This document shows positions 23,661 to 35,896 of a DNA stretch of 64,000 nt, in pieces (position 1 is the stretch's first letter; each line of letters opens with the position of its first letter). The stretch comes from Hirundichthys speculiger. Lineage: Eukaryota; Chordata; Actinopteri; Beloniformes; Exocoetidae. The position numbers and the translations under genes are program-made. The stretch covers positions 1,041,501 through 1,105,500 of the forward strand of contig JAGFBZ010001970.1 in assembly GCA_018398805.1 (NCBI GenBank), given 5' to 3'. The notes under the pieces were generated by a model. That model was not told where the DNA came from. It ran no database searches and worked only from the letters and a program-made list of their open reading frames with translations.

Positions 23661-24350
23661 ACATATTAAGGAAATGTTCTAAAAAAAAAAGAAAAAAAGT
23701 TATAACACACTCAGCAGACTGCAGACTCCTAAATCAGATGAGCTAACATTAAATAGCACGCCGGTCAAATAGATTAATAAAAAATTACAACTTTACATGC
23801 AGTTTTATTATTTGCGTGTTAGAGGTGTTATGTTACTACTGACTGTGCTATATGCATAATCTAGCAGTCGTTCTACTGTGATGACATAGGTCATTTTTCA
23901 GTTTTTTTTATGAACCTGAAACTCTTCGCTGTTATTCGGGACAGGCAGTACTGCACTTAGAGGGCATGTTTCTGATGTTTCAGGGCTCACTGGACGCCGT
24001 CCCTGACTGTGTTTGGCTATTATTCTCTTCAGCCCAGTCCATCTCTTGGTGTCTGTCTAAATACTCTTTGGTTGTCCTTGAAGTTAACAAAATGTATATT
24101 TCGCACGTACTCCCTCATTAGTATATACTGTAGTCTAAAAGAAAGACAGTTTGCATTGAAACATGAATGTGTAACTTTTTAGTAACTACTTAGTGATCAC
24201 GGCTGACTGTGCAGTTTAATTTCAGAGCAGGGAACTGACAGTGATGCAGGAGATAACTGGACTAGAGGTGCAAGATGAGCTCTACAAATGACAGTAGATG
24301 TCTTTTAAGTAATGGTTTAAAGTTATCAGTGCGCTTTCTCATATACATTT

Positions 24351-24803
24351 AGTATTCGAGTTACGACATAGGCGAGTTACGACCACCCCGTACTTATGAC
24401 CACGTCCAGCAGATGGCATTGCAGTGCGTAAGATATGGGAGCGCAGCATCTCACACTCACAGCAGCATGCTACAATTACGGTAAGTGACTAGATACCGTC
24501 GCAGTAACCCCAGTGTCACTGGGGTTGCCAGGCAGAGCATCAAAATGAATATCAGAGTTCCGAACATCGTAGTTAGTGTTCCGATCCTCCAGATGGCAGC
24601 ACCTCCACCCTCTATAAAGGCAATGTTCCCTGGATAAATTGCGAGTGAGAAAAAAAGATGGCGTAGCACATTCTACTGCGGATTACGAAGGAATGGAAAA
24701 CGGTAGGAACAATTTCATATTCATATTTTGTATGCTCCGATTTACGACCAATCTGATTTACGACTGGTTTGTCGGAACTTATCTAAATCGTAACTCGAAT
24801 ACT
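24351..24803. mobile_element. Pogo/Tigger-like element with TIRs, no transposase
   Basis: The element begins AGTATTCGAGTTACGA and ends TCGTAACTCGAATACT, a perfect 16-base terminal inverted repeat about 453 bases apart. The internal repeats GAGTTACGACC, GATTTACGACC and GATTTACGACTGG resemble Tigger-type subterminal repeats. No TA duplication is evident at the ends (flanks ATTT and CAGT). The family is inferred from sequence style. Confidence 0.7.
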
Positions 24804-24869
24804 CAGTGTAATATTTTGCAACATATAATTTTACATATAGTCACAATATAAATGTATGTACACAATTGA

Positions 24870-25990
24870 ATGGCAAACTCAACAATCTTCTACTTGCCAA
24901 GAGTAATTAACAAAGTACCCTCAGAATCTCTACTGGAAGACTTGAATGCAGCTCTAGAAACTGTCCCTACCAGGACAATCACTGAGACCAATCAGCTGAT
25001 ATATGCTGTGGCAACAGTCATCCCAGAGATGTTTGGCTACAAGTTGAACACCAGTAGCTAGAATGGAAAAGGAACAACCCCCATGGAGAAGAAGGCTTGA
25101 ACCATGGCAACACAGAGAGAGGTTAGCCTTCTAACAGAACTACAGAGAGACGTGAACATTGCAGAAGAGCTGCCTAAGAGAGATAGCAAGCTGTCCATAG
25201 CTGCGGTACTGGTAACTGCTAAACAAAGGCTCACAGCCTTGGCTACATGACTAAAAGAGGTACAGCAGAGAAGTAGAGACCAGGAGAATAAACAGAATGC
25301 TCTCCAACAATCCATCTGAGGTCTACTCTCAGTGGCAGGATAGTAAGGTGGCAACAGACTCACCCAGGGATGAGACTGAGCAATACTGGGAGAGTATCTG
25401 GGAGAAGGAGGCGTCACATAACACCAAAGCCCAGTGGCTGGTGGATCTACTGGCAAAACAAAGCAATCTCCCAGAAAACAGCAGACATCCAAGAAATAGT
25501 TTTAGAAATGAAAATACCTGGGAATTCCACAGGCATATGGACTTAATGACCAGGCAGCATGGATGTCAGCCACAACCAAATACCTATAGAGAGTGAGACA
25601 GGTCCTGAAGAGTCAGCTGAACCAGAAAACCAAGATTCAGGTTGTCAACATCTATGCTCTGCCAGTAATCAGATATCTCGCTGGCATAATATCTTGACCA
25701 TTGGAAGTGATCAAGCCACTGATGCCAAGACAAGGAAACTTCTTACACTGCATAGAGGGTTTAACCCTAAGTCTGGCATCATTAGGTTGTACACTAAGTG
25801 AAGGGAGGGAGGCCGTGGGCTCGTGAGCGTTAGAGCCACTATCCAGAAGGAAAGGCCAGCAGAGGCCTCCAGGACTTTGTCAAGAAAATGGCCCCCATTG
25901 ATGACTTGCTGAGTGAGTGCCTCAGCCAGCTGAAACCCAACCTGAAGGAGGAACCAGAGGGACTATCATGGACCGACAAGGCTGGATGGA
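24870..25990 (+). pseudogene. R2/NeSL-like LINE relic, RT core deleted
   Basis: Interrupted frames give a recognisable fish non-LTR retrotransposon ORF: LLEDLNAALETVPTRTITET, then REVSLLTELQRDV, AKQRLTAL, NNPSEVYSQWQ, ETEQYWESIWEKEASHN and AQWLVDLLAKQSNLPE. ADIQEIVLEMK is followed at once by YLGIPQAYG, then SATTKYL, RVRQVLKSQLNQK, NIYALPVIRY and KTRKLLTLHRGFNPKS. Between ADIQE and YLGIPQ the family normally has the whole reverse transcriptase (roughly 1 kb), here absent (junction near 25515). A second jump occurs near 25960. Several in-frame stops and shifts. The clade is assigned from memory. Confidence 0.8.
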
Positions 25991-26439
25991 TTGTAGTTTT
26001 AAGATATATTCATGCAAAAATATATTTGTGCTAAAATGTAATTCTTCTAACTTCACATTTACATTTAAGTTATCAAAGTAGAGTCAATTCCCCAACCTAA
26101 CCCCCACTCCCCCATCCCCCACCAGAACTTTAGTTATATGACAGGTAGAATACAAAATGGTAAGGAAAGAAAACAAACAAACAAAAATGTACCAAAGACC
26201 AAAGTTTGGTCTCAACATAATGAGACCAAACTTTGTGCTCAAAACTCAAACTTGCCAAGTCAGTTGCAAGTCTAAACTTGATATTGAGAGATGGCCTTTC
26301 TTTCTATTGTAAGTCAAACCACTGACTTTCATCCTTCCCTATTTTTAGCATGGGTTGAGTTTAAATTTTGAACAGCATAAAGGTCACATTCCTCACAAAC
26401 CATAATGTCACATTGACAGAGAACCAAGGTAACTTTAGT

Positions 26440-26600
26440 GGAGATATATACATTTATTCATACATTATCCATACTGGCTTTAAACCTGTTCATTGTCATC
26501 TAGGTTGCTGGAGCCAGTCCCCCCTTTTTTCACTCATCCCACTGTCATCTAGTGAGAAGAAGAGTACACCCTGGACAGGTCACCTGCCCATCATAGATGT
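26440..26600 (-). repeat. Decayed copy of the (GGAT)n-tail short retroposon
   Basis: CATACATTATCCATACTGGC, TTGCTGGAGCCAGTCCC and GTACACCCTGGACAGGTCAC follow, in order, the landmarks of the family at 37819-37981, but with many differences and no visible target duplication. Confidence 0.5.
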
Positions 26601-29600
26601 ATGTACATATGTAATTTTGATTTACATAAATATGAAACTGTAACATAATTCTAGAGCGACTGGGCTGGAACAAATCACTTTACCAAATATCCCAATAAGA
26701 AGAAATTTCACTTTCTCTCAATTTTGGGAAACGAGTAAAACAATGTAACTATCACTTTCACACAGTTTAAAAGGGAAATAAATCACTGTCATTTCTTCGC
26801 CCTTGAGATCTCGTGTTTGTGGCCTTGAGTTCTCAAAAGCTGTCAGATGATACCTCCCCCATTTTAAGAACATCATTATACCTGAGCTGACATTTACCAT
26901 AAAAATATCCTATCACTAAAGAAGAATACCCTTAGGCAGCGGTTTTTAAAAAGTCCTATTCAATAAAATGACACATGGAAAAATCAGAACCCACATATAT
27001 CTGAAGTTACCTTATACCCTGCAACAAAAAGTTACTTTTGTTTGCCCTTCAAGGCTCACGTATCATGGTCCTACAGATTCTGATCCAGTGAATGTTACAC
27101 AGGGTGCATACTAATATTATTTAATCCAGCCATTTAACCGCCATCTTGCAAAGACTCATCCAAGGGGACACAGTTAAAGAAGCCTTTACCTACCTTTCAA
27201 AAAGTTGTCTTCCTAAACACGAGTCACTTCATCAGTGTTGTTCACATTGAGGATTTTATGGATGCATTAATAAGAGTTCAGGCAGCTGATATCCCGATGG
27301 TTAATATTTCAAACCAGGGCTTACTTTCCCACAAGGAGGAAAATTGCATCTCATATGCCTCCTGCCATACCGACTTATATTCTGTGTAACAATAAGCAGA
27401 CACAGATACATCACAGCATCCCATTATTTATTTATTATTTATTTATTTATTTTTTGGTTGTTGTTCCCCCCCCCGCTATTCTCTACAGTTTCTTGTCTTG
27501 GGTGTCCAAGATGCGATCAAAGTGTACACTTTCACAGAATATGGCATTTACCACTGAAAAGTTACATCCATTTTAAGCATAAAACCTCACTCTTAATGAC
27601 TCAAAAACATTTTTGACAGTTGACGTAGAAGTTAATTGCCCAAGTGTGATTCATTTCTTTATAAATTCTAGACAAATTAAGTACTTAAAAGGTCTGGAGT
27701 TGATATCAGGTAATGAGTTGTCTTTTAGCAGCTGTTAGAACTGTAGGAGGCCATCATTAGGCTGAGAAAAAAGAAAAAAAAAACATGAATCTGTCAGGGA
27801 GACAGTACGAACCATAGGTGTGGCCAAGTTAACAGTTTGGTACATTCTTTAAAAAACAAAAAGATCACTGGTGAGCCCAAGTACATCAAAGCCCACAAGA
27901 ACCAGAAAAGACATCCTATGTGTGTTGGAGAAGGCAAGTGTTTCACTGTCAAAATCTACAATCAAGAGAAACATTCATTAATAAATACATTTGACAAAAA
28001 TGTTTTAACCACTGGTAACATTCAAGAACAGGAAAGACAAAATATACTTTGGCAATAAAACATCAAAATAAGTGTCTTGGATAGTTAAGGATAAGATAAA
28101 TGTGTATTGGAATGGGCACGTATATCTATCTGAGAATGGAATGGGCTTGCTGTTGTAAAATGTACGTATAATAGCAAATAAGATGAACTGTCTTGGCTTC
28201 ATACTGTCTGCAAACACGTGGTCCCAACCTTTTGTGATCTGGTATAGAACTTTTATGAAAGAGTATTCAATGCGCCTGTATTTCTTTTGTACTTCACTGT
28301 TCAAACACTTATTGTGACTTAGCATCAAGAAGTTATCAATATGACAAAGTGATAAACAATGACCTGTCACTTCGATCAGCATTTGATATGAAATAACAAC
28401 CTTTGGAAAGTTCTAAGTGGTAACTCAGAGTGATGAAAAAAAGCTTATTCTTCCAGCTTGATATACTTGCTTGTACTTTGTTTCACACATATGCTCAAAG
28501 TTACTAGAAGTCATCACTTGTCATGATACTGTGATGATGAAGGAAAAACTATATATATATTGTAGAAGATTTACATTTTTATTTTGCATGAATGCAGCAT
28601 TGGTCTGTTAATTAAAAAAGAAAAGAAAATCCATGATCTTGTAAATAGAAATGTTATTAATGCAGTTAGAATTCATTGCCATTCATGAGCGGAAGATGTT
28701 ATAAGGTCATCTCAAAGAAAGGTCTGTGGTCTCTGAAGAGGCTACTTCAGCAATAATAATAGGAGGTCAGGCCGCCTTAGCCTCACTCTGATTAGATTGC
28801 ATGTGCTTGCATTAATAAGAGACAACCTAATCCAGGTATGGTCATTTCTGTGGCCAAACAATAGGAATGTCCTTTAATTAGAGAAGGGCGAGAACAAACG
28901 AAAACAAATAGTATTATAAGAAAGGGAGGCACAAGATTGGTATTAAACCTGGCTATCTGCTGCATTTCTGTGTGGTTTTCTTATGTTATTTTTAAGTTCT
29001 TCTGTTGTTACTCACAGTAAAAACAAAAAAAAAAAAAACAACAACAGCAACATGCCTGTAAAAGTTGGATGGATTTTTCACTCTGAAGTACAAAGTGAAC
29101 ACATTAAGTGATTGTATTTTTGTGTTTAAAATGTTAAAAATATTACTAAGAAAATTACTTTTGCGGGATCTGCACACATACAATATAATCGATGGGCACT
29201 TTAGTGGGAAGTTCTTTTGTTGATTTGGTTGATGTTTTTTTCATTACCTCAAAGAAGTCAAATTAAATACTAAATTAAATATTAAATTAAATACTATAGA
29301 TGCAGTCTAAACCATATGTAATCAGCTCTTGAAATGACCACCTTGACAAAATCTCCTCAGGCTACAAAGAATAAATTCTTGAACTAAACTGTGAGAATAA
29401 ATGATCAAGAACCTAATGTCCAAGGAGAGCTTTGATCATGGCAGCAGTAGAAGTGGATGGCTTCATATGCTATCATTTCAGAACAAGAGTCTCATAAAGC
29501 AAAATGTATTATTTAGGGTCAGTGTGAAAGATGTTGACAGTGTTTTCCGTGTACACCTAATTCTGCTGCAACAGTTGTCTCAGAGACGGCAGAGGATTTG

Positions 29601-31139
29601 TGTGTGCGTGTGTGTATGTGTGTGTGTGTGCATGTAGACAGCCTTCCCAGAAGACTATTGGGACCTATTAGCTAGAAGTCATAATCAGATGAATACTGTC
29701 TTCTACACATCTTTTTAGAAGGGCTGTGCCTTTGTTTTGAAGACTCATAATGGAATATTTTAATAATAGGTCAAATTAACATATCAAGAAAAGCATTTTA
29801 GAAATCTCATGTGTTCTAAAACACATTACTGCCAGTATGAAGCTCTAATATTCATTGCTGTAGAATAAATGTATTAATTGCAGAAAGATAATGTAATGGG
29901 TGATGACAATATACATAATTGCAGTGATAAAATATTGAATATGTTGTAGAACTTTGACAAGTTTTCTTGAAGTCAAAACAACTCTATATATTTACCTTGG
30001 GTAAATGTCAATCAGAAAACTTTCAGGAGAAAAGAAAAATGTGTTACTGAAGAGTTAACAGCTGCAACATTTTAATATTACTTATCAGTAATCAGAGACA
30101 AAGGGGCATTTTTCTGCTATGGGGAAGAAATTAAGAAAACATGGGACTGTAAATTAAGAACAGTATGTGAGATGAAAATTGAGAAATCATTTAGTCACAA
30201 TGAGTTTTGTCTTTTTGTTTGTTTATTTATATATTTTTTTTCATTCCTCAATTTCAAGGCAGTATAAAGCCCCCACTGCAGAGCTGTTTACACCCATGAA
30301 GCCAGAATGTACACTCAGAACTAGAAAACTAACCAAGTTATTTTTTGTTTCAGATACACTTGAAGGTAGCTAAAAGGGGCTGTTCAAAACATTTTTTTTC
30401 ACTTTCTCTATTGACACATATTTATAAAAGATCTTCACTGGTGAGTTTTAGTTCTACTTTTTATTATTTCATACATAAATGAGCTTTCATATATTCATGT
30501 GCTGGTATATGTTTTACAGAATACAGTTGCCCATTTCACTGGTAAAGACATTAATTCATTTTTAAAACAGCGATCCTCTTATGCTGTTCATTGCAGTAAA
30601 GTTTGAAAATCCATTTTCAGTTTCGGTGCCAGCTTGCTTTTCTTGCAGTTCTTGATCTTTGAGAGCAATGATTCAAATCTTAAGATCAGTGGAATACATT
30701 TAACATTTCAGAAGTGCACTAGTAAGGTCTTGGAAAAGCCAGAGTAACCTTCTACGCACAAGCGAAATCCACAACAATCAGACCTTGTTATGCAATTGGG
30801 TAATTAATGGCATTGCCATTTTAAGAAATTGACTTAGCAATTTCATAAAAGATCCAAACATTAAGCTGATCTTTAAATGCTTACGTGATCATGCTCCTCA
30901 GATACTTGGTGACCTTGTTGTTCCACTGAGAACTACAGGCTTAGTAACTCATGGAGCATTAAATGGGGACGGCAAGGTGCCTTTGTGTATAAGTACTCAC
31001 ACTGACACCAGCATGCTTGATTTCATTAAATGCAAAACTCAAACTGGACTCTGACTGAGATGGTTTAGATTAAAACTAAAACTTTTTATTTTCTTTATTT
31101 ATGATTATTATTATGGTTATTATTATTATTATAATTGTG
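26601..31139. other. Gene-free stretch, unique sequence
   Basis: No recognisable exon, RNA gene or transposon. It holds ATTT-type low complexity near 27424-27455, an A-run near 29022, a short TG tract near 29600-29630 and a TTA/ATT-rich part near 31100-31135. Around 28660-28960 is a complex, repeat-free block with several TAATTA-like and ATGCA-like sites, which could be regulatory (inference). Confidence 0.55.
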
Positions 31140-31528
31140 TTGCCAGTGTAGTGTTAGATCCCCCAAGTGTGGTTCAGTCTCTGACTAGCAGACTCTGTCA
31201 CCAGGACCAGCTCTCCATCCTTTCGGGCCTGAACTTGCGGTTAGGGGGGTCCACCTCACTAGATTTCCTTCAACTTATTTAAGCTGGTGTCGGGTGAGAT
31301 TTACCTAGCACTCGCTGCATACTATTCATCCAAATGCCGACCCTGCTCCCCCCAATAACTGACCTAAGAGGAATAGCCTGGCAGCTCAAAGTCCAGCTAT
31401 TGGTCACATTTGTTAACTGCAGCTCTCCCCTTATGATCTGGGCTCTTGTTACCGACTAGGTTAAGTTTTAGTGGCTTGGACAGCAGCAAGCTCCAAGGAT
31501 CTGTGACAATAGAGGCTAGAGGCTAGAG

Positions 31529-31751
31529 CAGGGGTGGGCAACTCCAGTCCTCGAGGGCCACTGTCCTGCATGTCTTAGATGTTTTTCTGCATAACACACC
31601 TGATTCAAATGAATGGATCACCATCAGCTTGTCATCCAGGTCTGCACAAGACTGTTAATGAGCCATTGATGTGAATCAGGTGTGCTGAAGCAGGGAAACT
31701 TCTAACACTTGCAGGACAGCGGCCCTCGAGGACTGGAGTTGCCCACCCCTG
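31529..31751. mobile_element. hAT-type MITE with perfect 8-bp duplication
   Basis: 223-bp element beginning CAGGGGTGGGCAACTCCAGT and ending ACTGGAGTTGCCCACCCCTG, near-perfect inverted ends. Flanks are GGCTAGAG (31521-31528) and GGCTAGAG (31752-31759), identical. It shares GGGCCACTGTCCTGCATGTC and CACACCTGATTCAAATGAAT with the copy at 6803-7042. Non-autonomous. The intact duplication suggests a fairly recent insertion. Confidence 0.95.
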
Positions 31752-32456
31752 GGCTAGAGTATAGTAGGCTAGAGTAACTTTTAAGAACCTGTTGTTAATG
31801 CAGAGGACAGTTTCAATATCAACCACAACATCTTGTGTTAATTTTATATATTTATTATGCAGGTTAGCAGGGTTAAGCGACAGCAATCATTGATTATACA
31901 TTGAAAAACAAACTAATTCTACTCCATTATAAAGCTATGGCTTATAACTCCGTTCTTCTGTGTTGATCCAGGCTGTGGCTTGTAATTCCAATTATTTCCA
32001 TGGATTCTAGGCTGATTGGAAGTACTGTAGCTCGTCATTCCAATTTCATTCATTTGAACTGATTCGAGGATGGTTGAGGTGTAAGCAAATGGCCAATTCA
32101 CTATCTTCCGAGACTACTGGCAGAGAGAGCAAGGCCCCTAGGAACTCTGATATCCGGCACCTCCTCCTTGCGAGCAGTGAGGTAGGGTAAATCCGAAAAA
32201 CTCCAATTATATTCCTCAAGAGTTGGAAAAATGGTTAATGCGTTCTGGCGTCTTCTCTGCTCTTGAAGAATAAATCCTTCGGATGTCTCCCCTAGATGTC
32301 TGGTTAGCTTCCTCGGTCCCAAGCCGATCCCGCTTCTTCGAAGACACCCCATGGAAGAACCCAGAATTCTTCTTCTCCTCAGCCTTCAAGCCCACTCAAC
32401 TAGCCTGCCTCAGCCCCAAAAAGTCCTTGTTCGGTCTTCCTCAGAATCCACAACTC

Positions 32457-32765
32457 TCGATTGGTTGACCCACATCTGCATAGGGGTACATAATTTCCCA
32501 AAACTCACATAACAATTCATAATTGGTTTATCCACCTCTGCATAGGTGTACATAATTACTCAAAACTTTACATAACCCTTCTTGTTTGGTCACACATCAA
32601 TTCATGATTGGTTTCACATACAGTCGATCATGCATAATTCACAGAAAGAGTCACATCGTCATTCTGATCAACCACAGAGGCGTACATAATTATCGTGACA
32701 TACACAACCTCTCTGATTGGTTTATGCTCAACAGAGGCATACATAATTTAACCACAAAGCTCCTC
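32457..32765. repeat. Degenerate ~60-bp tandem repeats with CCAAT boxes
   Basis: Several imperfect units pair ATTGGTT (starts 32460, 32522, 32607, 32716; reverse of a CCAAT box) with TACATAATT or a close variant (32487, 32549, 32632, 32683, 32739) and CTCTGCATAGG- or CAGAGGC-type links. Spacing of the ATTGG cores is 62, 85 and 109 bases. On the minus strand this resembles a promoter/enhancer array. Confidence 0.75.
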
Positions 32766-33850
32766 CCAGGTTCCAAGGTTACCCTGTTCATTGATCCAGT
32801 AGCTCGCTAAGCTAATCAGCTAAAGCTAACTCTTACCTAACGATTTATGTACCAATGTATGTCACAAAAGGTACCCAAAGCTTAATTAATTAATTGATTG
32901 GATAATATCCAGAATATGTGCTCATTTGCCATGATTCTGCACAAAGCCCGCAGCACTCGCCAGCTCCCCCAAGGTCAGCCTGCTCTGCCATCCACCAAAG
33001 CCATTTCTTGCACCTGGCTTACCCCTGACCCAGTGCCAGCCACAGCTACACTTGTGTGTATTGAAGGAGAAACTATTGATTTTGATAACAACCTTACATG
33101 ATGCCTTCCCTGCTCTTTGTTGTGTCTTTGGTAGCTCTGAGCTGGCACTTGGTAGCCTGGCACACAGAACTGTTTTGAATAACTAGCTTAACTTTCCTCT
33201 CAAACAAAAAGTTACCTAATTATCAAACCCAAGTTTACACTTTATCCAAATCCATTCCTCATCTATTCTAGGTATGTCATGAGAGAAAATTAATACTTCC
33301 ATTGGGATTTTACCTTAATAACCAAAATAATAACTTATTCAACTCTCATCCACTCCTAGCATTTTGTTTTGAAAACCTTTCCTCCCAGGCTCAGCTCAGC
33401 TCCGCACAGATGAACAGTGCCTCGCCTCAGCCAGAAATCTTCACACACTGAATTAACAAATGATTTCTCCCTTCATCGATCTACTTCTTTACTACATTAC
33501 AAAATCAACTGAATAATCTTGTTTCTGATTATTGATTAGAATCACACATTTTATTGATTAGAGATCAGAAATCACAATAATCACCACATTTCTGTTACTC
33601 CACTACACTATAAACATAATCAGATTATAATTTGCATTCTGCAATCACCCAGAGGCGACATTTTCTCTTCTTTATAGCTCAGCCTTAGGAAAAAATCTCT
33701 TCAACAGAGCTGAGATGATTCCAACTTTCTCTAGGTCACTTGACAGTAGTTGTTTAGTGTCATCTTCCTGTTTGTTCATATGATTACTTTCTCTTTAAAA
33801 GACTCTTTGATGATGTCATTGTCACCAGTGGAGTAGGGCCCTAAAGATTG

Positions 33851-35330
33851 GTCCCCCCTCAGGCTACCATCACTTTCTCCTCCTTGGTCATGTCCCTAGT
33901 TAGCCCTTAAGTGAATAGCCATTTTTTAAGCCTATTGATGAGCCGGTTTAATAGTCTAACTATTGTTGTTGTTGGTTGTACTGTACTCTGTAGCCATTTG
34001 TGGTGATCTGACTGGTTGTTTGTAGAAGGTGTCATTACTTGATATACTTTGAGACAACTGTCAATACTTTCTGTCTAGAGTTGGAACACCTGTTGACCGC
34101 AGTCTATGTTTGTCAGATGTTTTCATGTAGCTTGTGGCTTGACTATGAAAGATATTTGTACAGTCTTTCAATCCTGCCAGTTTAATACTAGGCTGTCTTA
34201 TGAGTCATGGTGTACATTAAATTATGTGTCAAACATAGATCTGGAGTAAGGATGAAAACATAGTTTACAGCAAAACTAATTTAGCTACCTTCATATTACA
34301 AATGAAGCACTCGTTCATGCCCCATTTCTCCCTTCTCTGTCATGTTTGTGTCAATATTTGGTAAATATCCTGAGCAGAGGAATGAGAATCAGAAAGTATT
34401 CCAACACCTCAGAATAATACCCTTGACAGAGATATAAAAACTAACAAAATAATTAGATGATATTCTTTGTTGAGGGTTGCCAACCATTACCATAATAATA
34501 GAAATGTAATTAGTAATAACACCAAAAAAGTGGAAGCAGTCACAAGGGTTAGCGACATCCTAATTCTCCCTTCTTTTAAAAAGCAGCGATTAGACAATTT
34601 GTGGTTTTGCAACGCTTGTTGTGGCTCTGAATGAGCTTTCGTAGCTTTGTCTAATGAAATAATGTGAACTGCCTATCTTGGTATTTTTGTACATGCTGGA
34701 ATTATGGGTTTGTTAGAGCTGTATAATTGCATTTTATTGTTTCAGTTTCTTTCTTTCACCTCTCCCTTTCTCCTGTGTCTCACACCCCATCTGGCCTCAG
34801 AGGATGGTCTCTTTTTGATTTCTATTTTACTTCTGTGCAGCAAATTTGATCTCCTTTCATAATCCAAATCAATTTAATACCAGCAAAAACCTAGAGAGAG
34901 CAAGTGGGTGAGACTTGAAGATGAATTAGAAAAAATAGAAAGGAAAGACAACAAAATGCATTTAGAATGAAGCCTTAGATTTTCTCTGGATCTAATTTTA
35001 ATAGATTTAACTTTCTTTTTTTCATCCCAGTTTGGCCTTTTCATCCATGAACCATTCAGGTTGATTTAATTTGACACCTGCTTTGCCCTTAAACAATTAT
35101 ACTTCTTTCCCAATGTTGGAGGTTGAGAGACAGATGGAGCGTTGGATAAACTGTCTCAGTGATTACCCTCTGTGTCTTGTACAGTAAGTCAACATTATAA
35201 ATCTCTGTAGAGATGGTGGAGCAGTATCAGCCAGCTCTTAAAGCCAATTACTTTCTCAATGACCTGGCTCATGTAATATTTACAGCCGTATAGTGGGTTT
35301 TACTTAGTCCATGTCTATGAAATAGTGTTG

Positions 35331-35332
<2 letters not shown>
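33851..35332. other. Gene-free stretch, unique sequence
   Basis: No exon, RNA gene or repeat family recognised. Confidence 0.55.
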
Positions 35333-35367
<35 letters not shown>

Positions 35368-35400
35368 TATATATATATATATATATATATAGATATATAT

Positions 35401-35434
<34 letters not shown>
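35333..35434. repeat. (AT)n microsatellite with GATA interruptions
   Basis: About 100 bases of AT units broken by three AGATAT interruptions. It lies immediately left of the repeat at 35440. Confidence 0.95.
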
Positions 35435-35438
<4 letters not shown>

Positions 35439-35439
35439 T

Positions 35440-35815
35440 AGGGCTGGGCAATGATTAAAATTTTAATCGCGATTAATCGCATTATTTCCCTGATTAATCA
35501 TATTAATCGCACTGTATATGCTAAATCAAATAATGAATTCAAAGGTAGTGTAAAAATGGGCCACAGAACTGAATTTGTTTTATAATTGAGGACTGGACTT
35601 TCTGTTGTCATTACACATCTGTGCCACTAGATGGAGCTGCACTAATGTAACCAGTAAGAGAATAGCAGAACAGCAGAACAGTGAACACATGGAGCAGATC
35701 TGATGTAACATGGAGGAATGACTCGATCGTCTTGAACAAAGGGGTTTGAAAGGTCTTTTTTCAGACAGAATTGTTAATATTGCTACCTGAGTTACTACCC
35801 AAACTGTAAAGTACA

Positions 35816-35818
<3 letters not shown>
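35440..35818. mobile_element. Truncated hAT-like interspersed repeat
   Basis: Starts AGGGCTGGGCAATGATTAAA, followed by TTAATCGCGATTAATCGC and TTAATCATATTAATCGCAC, a repeat I recall as common in fish with a TAGGGCTGGGCAA terminus. No complementary right end is present before the next (AT)n tract, so it is truncated or the right end is lost in the microsatellite. No coding region. Confidence 0.55.

Positions 35819-35890
<72 letters not shown>
35819..35890. repeat. (AT)n microsatellite
   Basis: About 35 uninterrupted AT units followed by ACACAC. It generates spurious Ile-Tyr reading frames. Confidence 0.97.

Positions 35891-35896
<6 letters not shown>

Larger units (their letters stand above)
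31140..33850 (-). mobile_element. Possible LTR/ERV-like block
   Basis: Read on the minus strand, the block has an LTR-like layout. A TATA-like element (GCTATAAAGAAG near 33670) is followed by about 1.2 kb with no motif I recognise. Then come tandem CCAAT-type repeats (32460-32760), short open frames (32352 to 32101 and 32101 to 31919), an AATAAATATATAAAA signal near 31845-31860 and a segment containing CTTGGGGGATCTAAC near 31160, which recalls sequence near retroviral primer sites. No gag/pol or env protein is visible, the ends are not defined and no flanking duplication was found. A hAT MITE has inserted at 31529-31751. It could equally be unusual unique sequence. Confidence 0.3.
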
